From FEN-1219 sp036563665 (GTDB taxonomy: Bacteria; Pseudomonadota; Gammaproteobacteria; Steroidobacterales; Rariloculaceae): a stretch of 64,000 bases of DNA. Where the stretch lies: assembly GCA_036563665.1 (NCBI GenBank), contig DATCLY010000075.1, positions 62,001-126,000 on the forward strand, written 5' to 3'. A program made the translations under genes and the position numbers. The notes under the pieces were generated by a model. It was not told the origin of the DNA. It was given only the letters and a program-made list of their open reading frames with translations, and did no database searches. Shown in pieces: positions 8,615 through 17,858 of this stretch (positions are counted from its first letter, which is position 1; each line of letters starts with the position of its first letter).

Positions 8615-9730
8615 ATGATCTCGGACGCCTGGCTCGCAATCGCGTACGCGGTTCAGAGCCCGAGCCAACGCTGGCCCGCCCTGCTCGCGCGAGCGGGTTC
8701 CCCCGAAGCGCTCGCAGGAGAGTCGCCGTCGGCGCTCGCCGCGGCCGGCCTCGGCGAGGAGCAGATCCGGCGGCTGCACGCGCCTGACCGGGCGCTGCTC
8801 GACCGCTGGCGGCGCTGGCTCGAGGGCGAGTCCCGGGCCCTCGTCACGCTCGGGAGCGACGCCTACCCGCCGCTGCTCGCCACCGTGCCCGACCCGCCGC
8901 TCGTGCTCTGGATCGAGGGGCGGCGGCCCGAGCTGCTCGCAGCCCCGCAGCTCGCGATCGTCGGCAGCCGCAATCCCACGGGCGCCGGCCGGCAGACGGC
9001 CGAGGACTTCGCGCGGTACCTCGCCCGCAACGGGCTCACCGTCACGAGCGGCCTCGCCTCCGGCATCGACGCCGCGAGCCACGTGGGGGCGCTCGAGGAA
9101 CCGGGCGGCACGATCGCCGTGCTGGGGTCCGGGCTCGACCGCATCTACCCCCGCAACCACGTGGCGCTCGCGCGGCGAATCGCCGAGCGCGGCCTGCTGG
9201 TCTCCGAGTACGGGCCGGGCGCGGCGCCCGAGCGCCACCATTTCCCGCACCGCAACCGCATCATCGCGGGGCTCTCGGTCGGCACGCTGGTGGTGGAGGC
9301 CACGCGGCGCAGCGGCTCGCTGATCACGGCCACGCTCGCGCGCGATTACGGGCGGGAAGTGTTCGCGATCCCGGGCTCCATCCACAACCCGCTCGCCCGC
9401 GGCTGCCACGCGCTGATCCGCCAGGGCGCTAAGCTCGTCGAGGAAGCGGGTGACATCTTCGGGGAGCTCGCGGCGTTGCTCGCGCTCGACATGCGCGAGC
9501 TGCAGGCCGCTGCGCCGCCCCCGTCCGCGCCCGCGCGGCTCGATGATCCTGCGTACGCAAAATTGCTCGAATGTGTAGATTTTGCACCCACTTCCATCAC
9601 GGACCTCGTGGAACGGTCCCGATTGACGGCGGCGGAGGTTTCCTCCATGCTGCTGGTGCTGGAGCTCGAAGGGTTCGTCGAGGCGTTGCCCGGCGGTCGC
9701 TATTCTCGTCTGGCAAAGGGAAGCGCATGA
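8615..9730 (+). CDS. dprA: DNA-processing protein DprA
   Basis: A 371-residue cytosolic protein that binds incoming single-stranded DNA and loads RecA during natural transformation. An N-terminal helical region (about 1-75) precedes the Rossmann-like core, which includes LAIVGSRNPTGAG, TSGLASGIDAASH, VLGSGLDRIYPRNH and FPHRNRIIAGLS. A C-terminal winged helix (about 310-370) ends in GGRYSRL. The stop overlaps the smg ATG (ATGA). Presence of dprA is necessary but not sufficient for competence; no uptake machinery is in the window. Confidence 0.95.
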   Translation: MISDAWLAIAYAVQSPSQRWPALLARAGSPEALAGESPSALAAAGLGEEQIRRLHAPDRALLDRWRRWLEGESRALVTLGSDAYPPLLATVPDPPLVLWIEGRRPELLAAPQLAIVGSRNPTGAGRQTAEDFARYLARNGLTVTSGLASGIDAASHVGALEEPGGTIAVLGSGLDRIYPRNHVALARRIAERGLLVSEYGPGAAPERHHFPHRNRIIAGLSVGTLVVEATRRSGSLITATLARDYGREVFAIPGSIHNPLARGCHALIRQGAKLVEEAGDIFGELAALLALDMRELQAAAPPPSAPARLDDPAYAKLLECVDFAPTSITDLVERSRLTAAEVSSMLLVLELEGFVEALPGGRYSRLAKGSA

Positions 9731-10200
9731 AGGAAAGCGTGCTCGACGTGCTCATGTATTTGTTCGAGTCCTTCGCAGACGCCGACGACGACCCCGAGCC
9801 GAATCGGTCCGATCTGCGCCAGGAGCTCGAGCACGCGGGCTTCGACGAGCGCGAGATCGACCGCGCGCTCGATTGGCTCGACGGCTTGAGCACGGCAGAG
9901 CTCCCGCGAGTGTCCGCGCCGCGCAACGCCGCCATGCGCGTCTTCGACTCGTTCGAGCAGGAACGGCTCGACGCGCGGGCGCGCGGTTACCTCCTGTATC
10001 TCGAGCAGCTCGGCATCCTGCCGCCGGCGCACCGCGAGCTCGTGATCGATCGCCTCCTCGCGCTCGACACCGACGAGGTGGACATCGATCAGATCAAGTG
10101 GGTCGTCATGATGGTGCTGTTCAGCCAGCCGGACCAGAAAGAAGCGTTCGCGCGCATGGAGGACCTCGTCTTCGCGGACGAGTCGGGCTGGCTCCACTAG
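9727..10200 (+). CDS. smg: Smg protein (DUF494 family)
   Basis: A 157-residue acidic, mostly helical protein that starts MKESVLDVLMYLFE and has the conserved IDQIKWVVMMVLFSQP segment of the Smg/DUF494 family. The family is conserved between dprA and topA-type genes in gammaproteobacteria, and its molecular role is not established. No signal peptide or membrane segment is present. The ATG overlaps the dprA stop, so translation is coupled. Confidence 0.92.
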   Translation: MKESVLDVLMYLFESFADADDDPEPNRSDLRQELEHAGFDEREIDRALDWLDGLSTAELPRVSAPRNAAMRVFDSFEQERLDARARGYLLYLEQLGILPPAHRELVIDRLLALDTDEVDIDQIKWVVMMVLFSQPDQKEAFARMEDLVFADESGWLH

Positions 10201-10289
10201 GAGGCGCCCGTCAGCGCGCGGCGCGCGGCCGCACGGGTATGCGGCGGGCCGCCACCCCGGAACGGGGTCTCGGCATTGGAAATCCGTAT

Positions 10290-10318
10290 TTAACGCCCGG
10301 CGAGGAATGGGCTATCCT
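10290..10318 (+). promoter_or_regulatory. Predicted sigma-70-type promoter for topA
   Basis: A TTAACG (-35, 10290-10295) and a TATCCT (-10, 10313-10318) are separated by exactly 17 bases, each matching the consensus at four of six positions. They lie in the 255-base gap between smg and topA. The predicted leader is about 130 bases, and I see no riboswitch or leader peptide in it. Confidence 0.5.
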
Positions 10319-10455
10319 GCCCCGCCTCGCTGTGAGCGGGTAACCTGTTCGGAAGCCTCCGAGCGCATGATCACGGTGAGTCACGATTCGCACCGCCGCC
10401 CTGCGGCCGCCACGAGGTCGCCCGCGCGCGACGGATTCGAAGCGCACATACGGAG

Positions 10456-12909
10456 ATGAGCAAGAATCTGGTCATCGTCGAATCTCCCGCCAAGGCGCGG
10501 ACGATCGAGAAGTACCTCGGCAAGGATTTCGAGGTGCTCGCGTCGTATGGCCACGTTCGCGACCTGGTGCCGAAGGAAGGGGCGGTGGATCCCGAGCACG
10601 GCTTCGCGATGAAGTACCAGCTCATCGAGAAGAACGCGAAGCACGTCGAGCGCATCGCCAAGGCCGTCAAGAAGGCCGATGCCCTGTATCTCGCCACCGA
10701 CCCCGACCGCGAAGGCGAGGCGATCTCCTGGCACGTGTACGAGGTGCTTCGCGAGCGCAATCTGCTCGACGGCAAGCCCGTGCGGCGCGTGGTGTTCCAC
10801 GAGGTGACCAGGCGCGCGATCCAGGAGGCCATCGAGCACCCGCGCGAGCTCTCCGCGGAGCTCGTCAACGCGCAGCAGGCCCGGCGCGCGCTCGACTATC
10901 TCGTGGGCTTCAATCTGTCGCCGCTGCTCTGGAAGAAGGTGCGGCGCGGGCTCTCCGCGGGCCGCGTGCAGAGCCCGGCGCTGCGCCTGATCGTGGAGCG
11001 CGAGGAGGAGATCGCGGCGTTCAAGCCCCGCGAGTACTGGACCATCGAGGCGCTCGCGGAGCACGAGGCGCAGGAGTTCACCGGCCGGCTCGCCGTGTTC
11101 GGCGGCGAGAAGGTGGAGCAGTTCACGTTCGGCGACGCGGCCTCGGTGCGCGCCGCGGAAGAGCGGATTCGCGCGGCCGCCGGCGGCAAGCTCACGGTCA
11201 CCAAGGTCGAGAAGAAGCAGCGCCGGCGCAATCCCGCCGCGCCGTTCACCACGTCCACGCTGCAGCAGGAGGCCGCGCGCAAGCTCGGCTTCAGCGCCCA
11301 GCGCACGATGACGGTGGCGCAGCGCCTGTACGAAGGCGTGGAGATCGGCGAGGGCTCGGTGGGTCTCATCACCTACATGCGCACCGACTCGGTCACGCTC
11401 GCGAACGAGGCGCTCGACGAGATCCGCGCGGTGATCGCGCAGCGCTACGGGCGGGAGAATCTGCCGGACGAGCCGCGCCGCTACACCACCAAGGCGAAGA
11501 ACGCGCAGGAAGCGCACGAGGCCATCCGGCCGACGTCGGCGGCAAGGACGCCCGAGGACGTGAAGCCGTATCTCGACTCTCAGCAGTACCGGCTCTACGA
11601 GCTCATCTGGAAGCGCACCATCGCGAGCCAGATGGCGCCGGCCGTGTACGACACCGTGGCGCTGGATCTCGCCGCGGGCTCCGACATCGTGTTCCGCGCC
11701 ACGGGCTCCGTGCTCGTGAGCCCGGGCTACATCGCCGTCTACCAGGAAGGGCAGGACGACGCGCAGGTGTCGCCGGAGGAGCAGGAACGCATCCTGCCGC
11801 CGGTGGCGGAAGGCGACGTGGTGCGCCTCAAGGATATCCTGAGCACGCAACATTTCACGGAGCCGCCGCCCCGCTACTCGGAAGCCACGCTCGTGAAAGC
11901 ACTCGAGGAGCTCGGCATCGGCCGGCCGTCCACCTATGCGTCCATCATCTCCACGCTCCGCAACCGCGAGTACGTGGAGATGGAGAACCGGCGCTTCGTG
12001 CCCACGGACGTGGGACGCGTGGTGAACCGGTTCCTCACCGAGCACTTCTCGCAGTACGTGGACTACGACTTCACGGCGAAGATGGAGGACTCGCTCGACG
12101 CCATCTCGCGCGGCGAGCGCGAGTGGGTACCGCTGCTCGAGGAGTTCTGGGTGCCGTTCAACGAGCTCGTCACGCGCACCGAGAGCTCGGTCACGCGCGA
12201 GCAGGCGAGCCAGGCGCGCGTGCTCGGCATCGACCCGGCGAGCGGCCGGCCGGTGAGCGTGCGCATGGGGCGCTACGGCGCGTTCGTGCAGATCGGCACC
12301 AAGGACGATCCCGAGAAGCCCAAGTTCGCGGGCCTGCGTCCCGGGCAGAAGATGGACGAGATCACGCTCGAGGCGGCGCTCGATCTCTTCAAGCTGCCGC
12401 GCGAGCTCGGCAAGACGCCGGACGGCGAGACGGTCACCGCCAACATCGGCCGCTTCGGGCCCTACGTGCGCTACGGCGACACGTTCGTCTCGATCCGGGG
12501 CGAGGACCCGTACACCATCACGCTCGAGCGCGCGCTCGAGCTCATCGAGGCGAAGAAGCAGGCGGATGCAAACCGCACGATCCGGGAGTTTCCCGAGGCC
12601 GGCATCCAGATCCTGAACGGCCGCTACGGCCCCTACGTCACCAACAAGCGCAAGAACGCGAAGATCCCGAAGGGCACGGATCCCGCGTCGCTCACGCTCG
12701 AGGAGTGCGAGGCGCTGCTCGCGGCCGCGCCCGAGCGGTCGGGTCGCAGGTTCAAGAAGAAGACGGCCACGGAAGAGCCCGCCGAGCCCGCTTTGAAGCA
12801 GGCCGCCCGGCGCAAGAAGCAGCCCGCCAAGAAGGCCGCGGCACCGAAGAAGCGGGCCAAGCGGACGGGCGGTCGCCGAGCGCCGTCGGTCCCGGACGAC
12901 GGCTCCTAG
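10456..12909 (+). CDS. topA: DNA topoisomerase I (type IA)
   Basis: An 817-residue enzyme that relaxes negative supercoils. The N-terminal Toprim domain has IVESPAKARTIEKYLG and the acidic TDPDREGEAISWH motif. The catalytic Tyr is Y307 in GLITYMRTDS. After the type IA core, the C-terminus has topoisomerase C-terminal repeats (GRYGAFVQIG, GRFGPYVRYG, GRYGPYVTNK), then a Lys/Arg/Ala-rich tail of about 50 residues. No four-cysteine zinc finger is present, unlike the enterobacterial enzyme. In enterobacteria the equivalent position before tsaC holds a small topA-zinc-finger paralogue (yrdD); here the full topA gene is there. Confidence 0.97.
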   Translation: MSKNLVIVESPAKARTIEKYLGKDFEVLASYGHVRDLVPKEGAVDPEHGFAMKYQLIEKNAKHVERIAKAVKKADALYLATDPDREGEAISWHVYEVLRERNLLDGKPVRRVVFHEVTRRAIQEAIEHPRELSAELVNAQQARRALDYLVGFNLSPLLWKKVRRGLSAGRVQSPALRLIVEREEEIAAFKPREYWTIEALAEHEAQEFTGRLAVFGGEKVEQFTFGDAASVRAAEERIRAAAGGKLTVTKVEKKQRRRNPAAPFTTSTLQQEAARKLGFSAQRTMTVAQRLYEGVEIGEGSVGLITYMRTDSVTLANEALDEIRAVIAQRYGRENLPDEPRRYTTKAKNAQEAHEAIRPTSAARTPEDVKPYLDSQQYRLYELIWKRTIASQMAPAVYDTVALDLAAGSDIVFRATGSVLVSPGYIAVYQEGQDDAQVSPEEQERILPPVAEGDVVRLKDILSTQHFTEPPPRYSEATLVKALEELGIGRPSTYASIISTLRNREYVEMENRRFVPTDVGRVVNRFLTEHFSQYVDYDFTAKMEDSLDAISRGEREWVPLLEEFWVPFNELVTRTESSVTREQASQARVLGIDPASGRPVSVRMGRYGAFVQIGTKDDPEKPKFAGLRPGQKMDEITLEAALDLFKLPRELGKTPDGETVTANIGRFGPYVRYGDTFVSIRGEDPYTITLERALELIEAKKQADANRTIREFPEAGIQILNGRYGPYVTNKRKNAKIPKGTDPASLTLEECEALLAAAPERSGRRFKKKTATEEPAEPALKQAARRKKQPAKKAAAPKKRAKRTGGRRAPSVPDDGS

Positions 12910-12918
12910 GAGCCGCGC

Positions 12919-13473
12919 GTGGGCCGGCTGCACGAGGACGCGGCCGCGCGCATCCTCCGCTCGGGCGGCGTGGTGGCCTACCCCACGGAGGCGGTGTTCG
13001 GCATCGGCTGCCTGCCGAACCGGCGAGAGGCCGTGGAGCGCGTGCTCGCCATCAAGGGCCGCTCGGAGCGCAAGGGCCTCGTGCTGATCGCGGCGAACGT
13101 CGCCCAGCTCGCGCCTTACGCCGCGCTGCCCGAAGGCCCCCGCGCCGCCGAGGTCCTCGCCACGTGGCCGGGGCCGGTGACGTGGGTGCTGCCCGCCGCG
13201 CCCCGCGCTCCCCGCTGGATCACGGGCGGGCGGCGCACGGTGGCGGTGCGCGTGACGGCCCACCCGGTGGCGCGGCGGCTCTGCGAGCGCGCGGGCTCGG
13301 CTCTCGTCTCCACGAGCGCGAACCGCACCGGCCGCAGGCCGCTCCGCAGCGCGCTCGAGGTTCGGCGGCTGCTCGGCTGCGAGGTGGACTACGTGCTGCC
13401 GGGACCGCTCGGCGGCCTCGAGCGGCCCACCACGATCCGCGACGCGGCGACCGGGCGCATCCTGCGGGCCTGA
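12919..13473 (+). CDS. tsaC: L-threonylcarbamoyladenylate synthase (YrdC/Sua5 domain)
   Basis: A 184-residue enzyme of the YrdC/Sua5 fold that makes threonylcarbamoyl-AMP from Thr, bicarbonate and ATP, the first step of t6A37 tRNA modification. The conserved start of the fold, SGGVVAYPTEAVFGIGCLP, is followed by IKGRSERKGLVLIA and the late LVSTSANRTG signature. The length equals the short TsaC form, without the Sua5 C-terminal domain. The GTG start follows the AGGAG at 12908-12912, which overlaps the topA stop codon, so expression depends on topA transcription. Confidence 0.93.
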   Translation: MGRLHEDAAARILRSGGVVAYPTEAVFGIGCLPNRREAVERVLAIKGRSERKGLVLIAANVAQLAPYAALPEGPRAAEVLATWPGPVTWVLPAAPRAPRWITGGRRTVAVRVTAHPVARRLCERAGSALVSTSANRTGRRPLRSALEVRRLLGCEVDYVLPGPLGGLERPTTIRDAATGRILRA

Positions 13474-13557
13474 GGCGCGTCGCGCCGCCGCCGAGCGTTG
13501 TGGTACCGTCTCGGCAAACATTCGAAAAAGTGAAGCCGAGCTAACCGCTTCCGAGAC

Positions 13558-16500
13558 GTGGGGTCAACGAAGGCACAGTCGCTTCCCGTGGCGCGACGCG
13601 GGCGCGGGCTCGGCGCCCTTGCGCTGCTGCTCGTAGCGTGGCCCGCCGCCGCGCAGCTGCTGCAATCGCCGAGCGGCGTGCCGCTCGGGCTCGCGACGCC
13701 CGTGGCGCCGGCCAAGGACGAGCGCGCCGTCTACATCGTGCAGCTGCGCGACGACGGCGCCGCGAGCCGGCAAGGAAGGGTCAGGACCCTCGCGGCGGCA
13801 AAGCCCGCGGCGGCGACGAGCCTCTCGCGCACGGCGGCCGTAAGGCGAGCCCAGGCGCAGCGGCTCGAGCAGACCCACGACCGGCTGCTCGCCGAGGTCG
13901 GCGCGGCGGGCAGCAAGGTCTACAGCTTCCGCTACGCGTTGAACGGCTTCGCGGCGCGGCTCAGCGCGGACCAGGTGTCGCGCCTCGCGCGCCGCGGCGA
14001 GGTGGAGCGTATCTGGCCCGACACGCTGCATCGCCTCGCCACCAACAACAGCTCGGCGTTCCTCGGGCTCCAGGACGTGAACGGCGGCCTGCGCGCGGCG
14101 CTGGGCTACACGGGCGAGGACGTCGTCATCGGCGTGATCGACAGCGGCATCGCGCCGGGCCATCCGTCGCTGCGCGACGTGGTCGAGCACATCCCCCGTG
14201 CCTGCGAGAGCCGGTGGGCGCGCGCCTCCTGGCTCGGGCGCTGGCTCTGTCATTCGATTCGCCGCAATCCGCCCACGGAGCTCGTCTACGACCCGCCCGA
14301 GGGCTGGAACGGCACGTGCGAGGAGGGCGAGGGCTTCACGCGCGCCGACTGCAACAACAAGGTGATCGGTGCGCGCTTCTACCTCGACGGCTTCCTGGCG
14401 CAGCACGAGCTCGACCCGAACGAGTTCGCCTCGCCGCGCGACGCTGACGGTCACGGCACCCACGTCGCGACCATCGCTGCCGGGAACTCCTCCGTCTCCG
14501 CGTGGCTCTTCGGCACGCGGCTCGGCCGCGTCGGCGGCATCGCGCCGCGCGCGCGCATCGCCGTGTACAAGGCCTGCTGGCGCGCGGCTGGCGAGCAGGG
14601 CGCGCTGTGCGCGACGTCGGACCTCACCCGCGCCATCGACGACGCGGTGGCCGACGGCGTCGACGTCATCAGCTATTCGGTCGGCACCACGCTCGGCGAG
14701 ACGGACCTGACCGCGCCCGACGACCTCGCGCTGCTGAACGCGCTCGACGCGGGCGTGCTGGCCGTCGTGGCAGCGGGCAACGATGGGCCGGACCTCGCGA
14801 CGATCAGCTCGCCCGCGAGCGCCCCCTGGGTGATGACCGTGGCCGCGTCCACGCAGACCGGCAACGTGTACGACGACGCGATCGCGATCACCGAGCCGGA
14901 CGACCTCGCGCGCGAGCTGCCGATGCGCGAAGCGAGCTTCACGCCGTCGCTGCGCGACGGCGCGAGCGCCGAGGCGCGGCTGGTGCTGGCCGACGACGGC
15001 GTGGCGCAGCTCGCGAACGGCGCCGCGGGCAGCCGCCGCGACGCCTGCGAGCCGCTCGTGAACGCCGCCGAGGTGCGCGGCCACATCGCGCTGATCGAGC
15101 GCGGCGGCTGCGAGTTCTGGGTCAAGGTGCAACGGGCTGAGCAGGCGGGCGCCGTGGCCGCCGTGGTGTACAACACCTCCGGCGCGCCGTTCCCCATGAA
15201 CGGCGACTCGGGCAGCGTGGGCATCCCGGCCGTCATGATCGGCGCGAACGACGGCCAGCTCCTCGTGAACAGGCTCACGGACGGCGAGGAGATCACGGTG
15301 GCGCTGCGGCGCGGGATCTTCGTGGAGGTGCGCCAGACCGGGAACATGATGGCGGAGTTCTCCTCCCGCGGCCCCGCGACGTCCGATGCGAATTTCCTGA
15401 AGCCCGACGTCACGGCGCCGGGCGTGGACATCCTTGCCGGCCACACGCCGCAGCCCGCGAGCGGGCTGCAAGGCGAGACGTTCCAGTATCTCTCCGGCAC
15501 CTCGCAGGCCGCGCCGCAGGTGGCGGGGCTCGCCGCGCTGTTGCTCGAGGCGCATCCCGACTGGCCGCCGAGCGCCATCAAGTCGGCGCTCATGACCACG
15601 GCGCGGCAGAACGTGCTGCGGGAGCCTGAGATCGACGCGGATCCGCTCGACATGGGCGCGGGCCACGTCGATCCGAACCGTGCCGTGGACCCCGGCCTCA
15701 CCTACGACAACGGCCTGCTCGATCATGCGGCCTATCTCTGCGGCCTCGAACGCTCGCCGTTCCTCGTGGAGGACTGCGACGCGGTGCTCGCCGAGGGCTA
15801 CCCCGCGGATCCCACGCAGCTCAACCTGCCGTCCATCGCCGTGGCGGAGCTCGTCACCGGCGACATCGTCACGCGCGTGGTCACGAACCGCGGCGGACCC
15901 GCCACGTTCACGGCCAGCGTGACGGCGCCGCCGGGCATCGAGGTGATCGTGGAGCCGCCGACGCTCGCGCTCGGCGCCGGCGAGACGGCCGAGTTCGGGC
16001 TCACGTTCATCGATCACGGCGACTCGCCGCTCGACGAGTGGACGTTCGGCCAGCTCGTCTGGAGCGACGGCGCGCGCCGGGTCGCGAGCCCCATCGCGCT
16101 GCGCCCGGTGGCGCTGCGCGTGCCCACGCGCATCAACCTGTTCGGCGAGGAAGGCACGCTCGACGTGCCCATCGCGTTCAACTACAACGGCGAGTACATC
16201 GCATCGGTGCACGGCCTCGCCGCACCTGCCACGGTGCAGGACGGCTTCGTCGAGGACGACCCGACGAACCAGTTCACCTTCCGCATCGGCAACGGCGTGC
16301 GCATGCACGAGCTGCCGGAGGTGCCGCCGGACACGCTCTATCTGCGGGTGGCGCTCTTCGACGAGCTCACCGACGGGCTCGACGACCTCGACCTCTATCT
16401 CTTCTACTGCCCCGACAATCTCTGCACGCAGATCGGCCAGAGCGGCCGGTTCGACTCCGAAGAGGAGATCGACGTTTTCGAGCCGCAGCCGGGGCGCTAC

Positions 16501-16767
16501 GTGGCGCTGGTGCACGGCTTCGAGACGGACGAGACGGCGGGCGGGCCCGGCGCCCGCTACACGCTGTTCGGCTGGACGCTCGGGCGAGACGACGAAGCCG
16601 GCAACCTGGAGTACGCGGCGCCGCCCACGGTCGCCGCCGGCGACCGGCTCGACGTGGAGCTCACCTGGAGCGTCGACGACCCGACCACGCGCTACCTCGG
16701 CGCGATCCTCCACTCGACGGCGGAAGGCCCGTACGCTCTCAGCGTGATCCGCGTGCTTCCGTTCTGA
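13558..16767 (+). CDS. Secreted subtilisin-like serine protease with PA insert (S8)
   Basis: A 1069-residue exported peptidase with a GTG start. A signal peptide (ALALLLVAWPAAAQ) is followed by an I9-type inhibitor prodomain (about 55-155, beginning AVYIVQLRDDG). The S8 catalytic triad is D195 (VIDSGIAPGHP), H302 (DGHGTHVATIAAG) and S649 (SGTSQAAPQVAG). A PA domain is inserted between His and Ser (about 490-590, with LIERGGCEFWVKV). The C-terminal part holds a fibronectin-type-III-like domain (about 760-860) and a pre-peptidase C-terminal-like beta domain with DLDLYLFYC. No membrane anchor or sorting tail was seen. It sits, with tag, inside the otherwise conserved tsaC-aroE interval. Confidence 0.93.
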   Translation: MGSTKAQSLPVARRGRGLGALALLLVAWPAAAQLLQSPSGVPLGLATPVAPAKDERAVYIVQLRDDGAASRQGRVRTLAAAKPAAATSLSRTAAVRRAQAQRLEQTHDRLLAEVGAAGSKVYSFRYALNGFAARLSADQVSRLARRGEVERIWPDTLHRLATNNSSAFLGLQDVNGGLRAALGYTGEDVVIGVIDSGIAPGHPSLRDVVEHIPRACESRWARASWLGRWLCHSIRRNPPTELVYDPPEGWNGTCEEGEGFTRADCNNKVIGARFYLDGFLAQHELDPNEFASPRDADGHGTHVATIAAGNSSVSAWLFGTRLGRVGGIAPRARIAVYKACWRAAGEQGALCATSDLTRAIDDAVADGVDVISYSVGTTLGETDLTAPDDLALLNALDAGVLAVVAAGNDGPDLATISSPASAPWVMTVAASTQTGNVYDDAIAITEPDDLARELPMREASFTPSLRDGASAEARLVLADDGVAQLANGAAGSRRDACEPLVNAAEVRGHIALIERGGCEFWVKVQRAEQAGAVAAVVYNTSGAPFPMNGDSGSVGIPAVMIGANDGQLLVNRLTDGEEITVALRRGIFVEVRQTGNMMAEFSSRGPATSDANFLKPDVTAPGVDILAGHTPQPASGLQGETFQYLSGTSQAAPQVAGLAALLLEAHPDWPPSAIKSALMTTARQNVLREPEIDADPLDMGAGHVDPNRAVDPGLTYDNGLLDHAAYLCGLERSPFLVEDCDAVLAEGYPADPTQLNLPSIAVAELVTGDIVTRVVTNRGGPATFTASVTAPPGIEVIVEPPTLALGAGETAEFGLTFIDHGDSPLDEWTFGQLVWSDGARRVASPIALRPVALRVPTRINLFGEEGTLDVPIAFNYNGEYIASVHGLAAPATVQDGFVEDDPTNQFTFRIGNGVRMHELPEVPPDTLYLRVALFDELTDGLDDLDLYLFYCPDNLCTQIGQSGRFDSEEEIDVFEPQPGRYVALVHGFETDETAGGPGARYTLFGWTLGRDDEAGNLEYAAPPTVAAGDRLDVELTWSVDDPTTRYLGAILHSTAEGPYALSVIRVLPF

Positions 16768-17111
16768 CTGCGTGCGGCTTTTGTGCGGGGACGTTCGAGC
16801 GCGCGGTCTTCGGCGTCATCGCAGGCGGCGCGGCTCGCATGTGCCCCTCCCCCTCCCTGGGGGCTGGCGCGCGCACATCCCTGTGCGCGAGCCTGCTGGA
16901 AGGGGCACATGCGATCCACGCCGCGAAGCCAGCCGCGCCATTCGGTGCGGCGGTCGTGCGTCTCGACGATCAGAGCGGGAACAACGACAGCGCGTACGAC
17001 AACCGCACGGGCGCGCCCGTCTGGTTCGTCACGATGAGCGGCCGCCATTGCGGGCAGCCGCTCAGCGCGGCGCTCACGAAGACGGCGGCAGGCGCCAGGA
17101 ACGCTCGGCTC
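16768..17111. other. Intergenic stretch without a recognisable gene
   Basis: Open frames here are short and have no coding character I recognise. The stretch holds the long inverted repeat at 16827-16939 and leads into the REP-like palindrome at 17112-17146. The subtilase and tag genes converge on it. Confidence 0.5.
16827..16939. repeat. Long interrupted inverted repeat (possible MITE-like element)
   Basis: GGCGCGGCT plus CGCATGTGCCCCT at 16827-16848 recur inverted as AGGGGCACATGCG at 16901-16913 and AGCCGCGCC at 16931-16939. The inner arms match perfectly over 13 bases. The right side carries 17 extra bases between its two parts. The arms enclose about 50 bases with no coding potential. 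No clear target-site duplication was found. Confidence 0.5.
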
Positions 17112-17146
17112 GCCCCATTCGTCGCTCCGGGCGACGAAGCTCCTAC
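17112..17146 (-). repeat. REP-like palindrome at the tag stop codon
   Basis: Read on the minus strand, the element opens with GTAGGAGC and continues with the perfect 8-bp hairpin TTCGTCGC-CCGGA-GCGACGAA. The GTAGGAGC head plus GC hairpin is the design of REP elements of Pseudomonas and Xanthomonas relatives. The TAG of tag is formed by the GTAGGAG head. Confidence 0.6.
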
Positions 17147-17766
17147 GCCGCGCCGGCGCGCGCCCGGCGCCTTGGCCGCTTCGTAGAGCCCTGGCGTTCC
17201 GGGTGTCGGAAGCAGGTGATCAGGTGGTCGTTCACGAGGCCCGTGGCCTGCATGTGCGCGTAGACGATGGTGGAGCCGACGAACTTGAACCCGCGCGCCT
17301 TGAGGTCCTTGCTGAGCGCGTCGGACTCGGGGCTCGTGGCCGGCACCTCGCGCTGCTCGCGCCAGCGGTTGACGATCGGCTTGCCGTCCACGAAGCGCCA
17401 CACGTAGTGGTCGAAGCTGCCGAACTCCTCCTGCACGGCCAGGAACGAGCGCGCGTTCACGATCGTGGCCTCGATCTTCTGGCGGTTGCGCACGATGCCG
17501 GGATCCGCCATGAGCCGCTCCACCGAGCGGGCGTCGAAGCGGGCCACCCGCTCGGGATCGAAGCCCGCGAACGCGCGGCGGTAGCCCTCGCGCTTGCGCA
17601 GGATGGTCCACCAGCTCAAGCCGGCCTGCGCGCCCTCGAGCACGAGGAACTCGAAATGCCGCCGGTCGTCGCGCACCGGCACGCCCCACTCCTCGTCGTG
17701 ATAGCGCTGGTACTCGGGATCGATCCCGAGGCACCACGGGCATCGTTCGGCATCGGTGACGTTCAT
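17143..17766 (-). CDS. tag: DNA-3-methyladenine glycosylase I
   Basis: A 207-residue repair glycosylase that removes 3-methyladenine from DNA. The family's zinc-site residues are present: RCPWC and YHDEEWGVP near the N-terminus, and the GLVNDHLITCFRH segment near the C-terminus. LEGAQAGLSWWTIL carries the conserved Glu. The start was set at the ATG before NVTDAERCPW. The last 20 residues (KRPRRRARAGAA end) look unconserved and run into the REP-like element, which supplies the stop codon. The gene is divergent from aroE with 92 bases between. Confidence 0.93.
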   Translation of the reverse strand: MNVTDAERCPWCLGIDPEYQRYHDEEWGVPVRDDRRHFEFLVLEGAQAGLSWWTILRKREGYRRAFAGFDPERVARFDARSVERLMADPGIVRNRQKIEATIVNARSFLAVQEEFGSFDHYVWRFVDGKPIVNRWREQREVPATSPESDALSKDLKARGFKFVGSTIVYAHMQATGLVNDHLITCFRHPERQGSTKRPRRRARAGAA

Positions 17767-17858
17767 CGCGACCTCGGACGGCTCGACGGCGGCTGCGCGA
17801 GACACACGGGGGAGGGTACAGTACCACGCCGCCCGATGAAGCAACGGACCTCGGCAGA

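Noticed and set aside
10381..13521. A very long open frame antisense to topA and tsaC
   Set aside because: High GC content suppresses stop codons, the product is arginine/histidine/leucine-rich without domains, and the sense strand encodes clear conserved proteins.
13564..16713. A 1000-codon open frame antisense to the subtilase
   Set aside because: Low-complexity product with no motif; the sense frame has a signal peptide and full catalytic triad.
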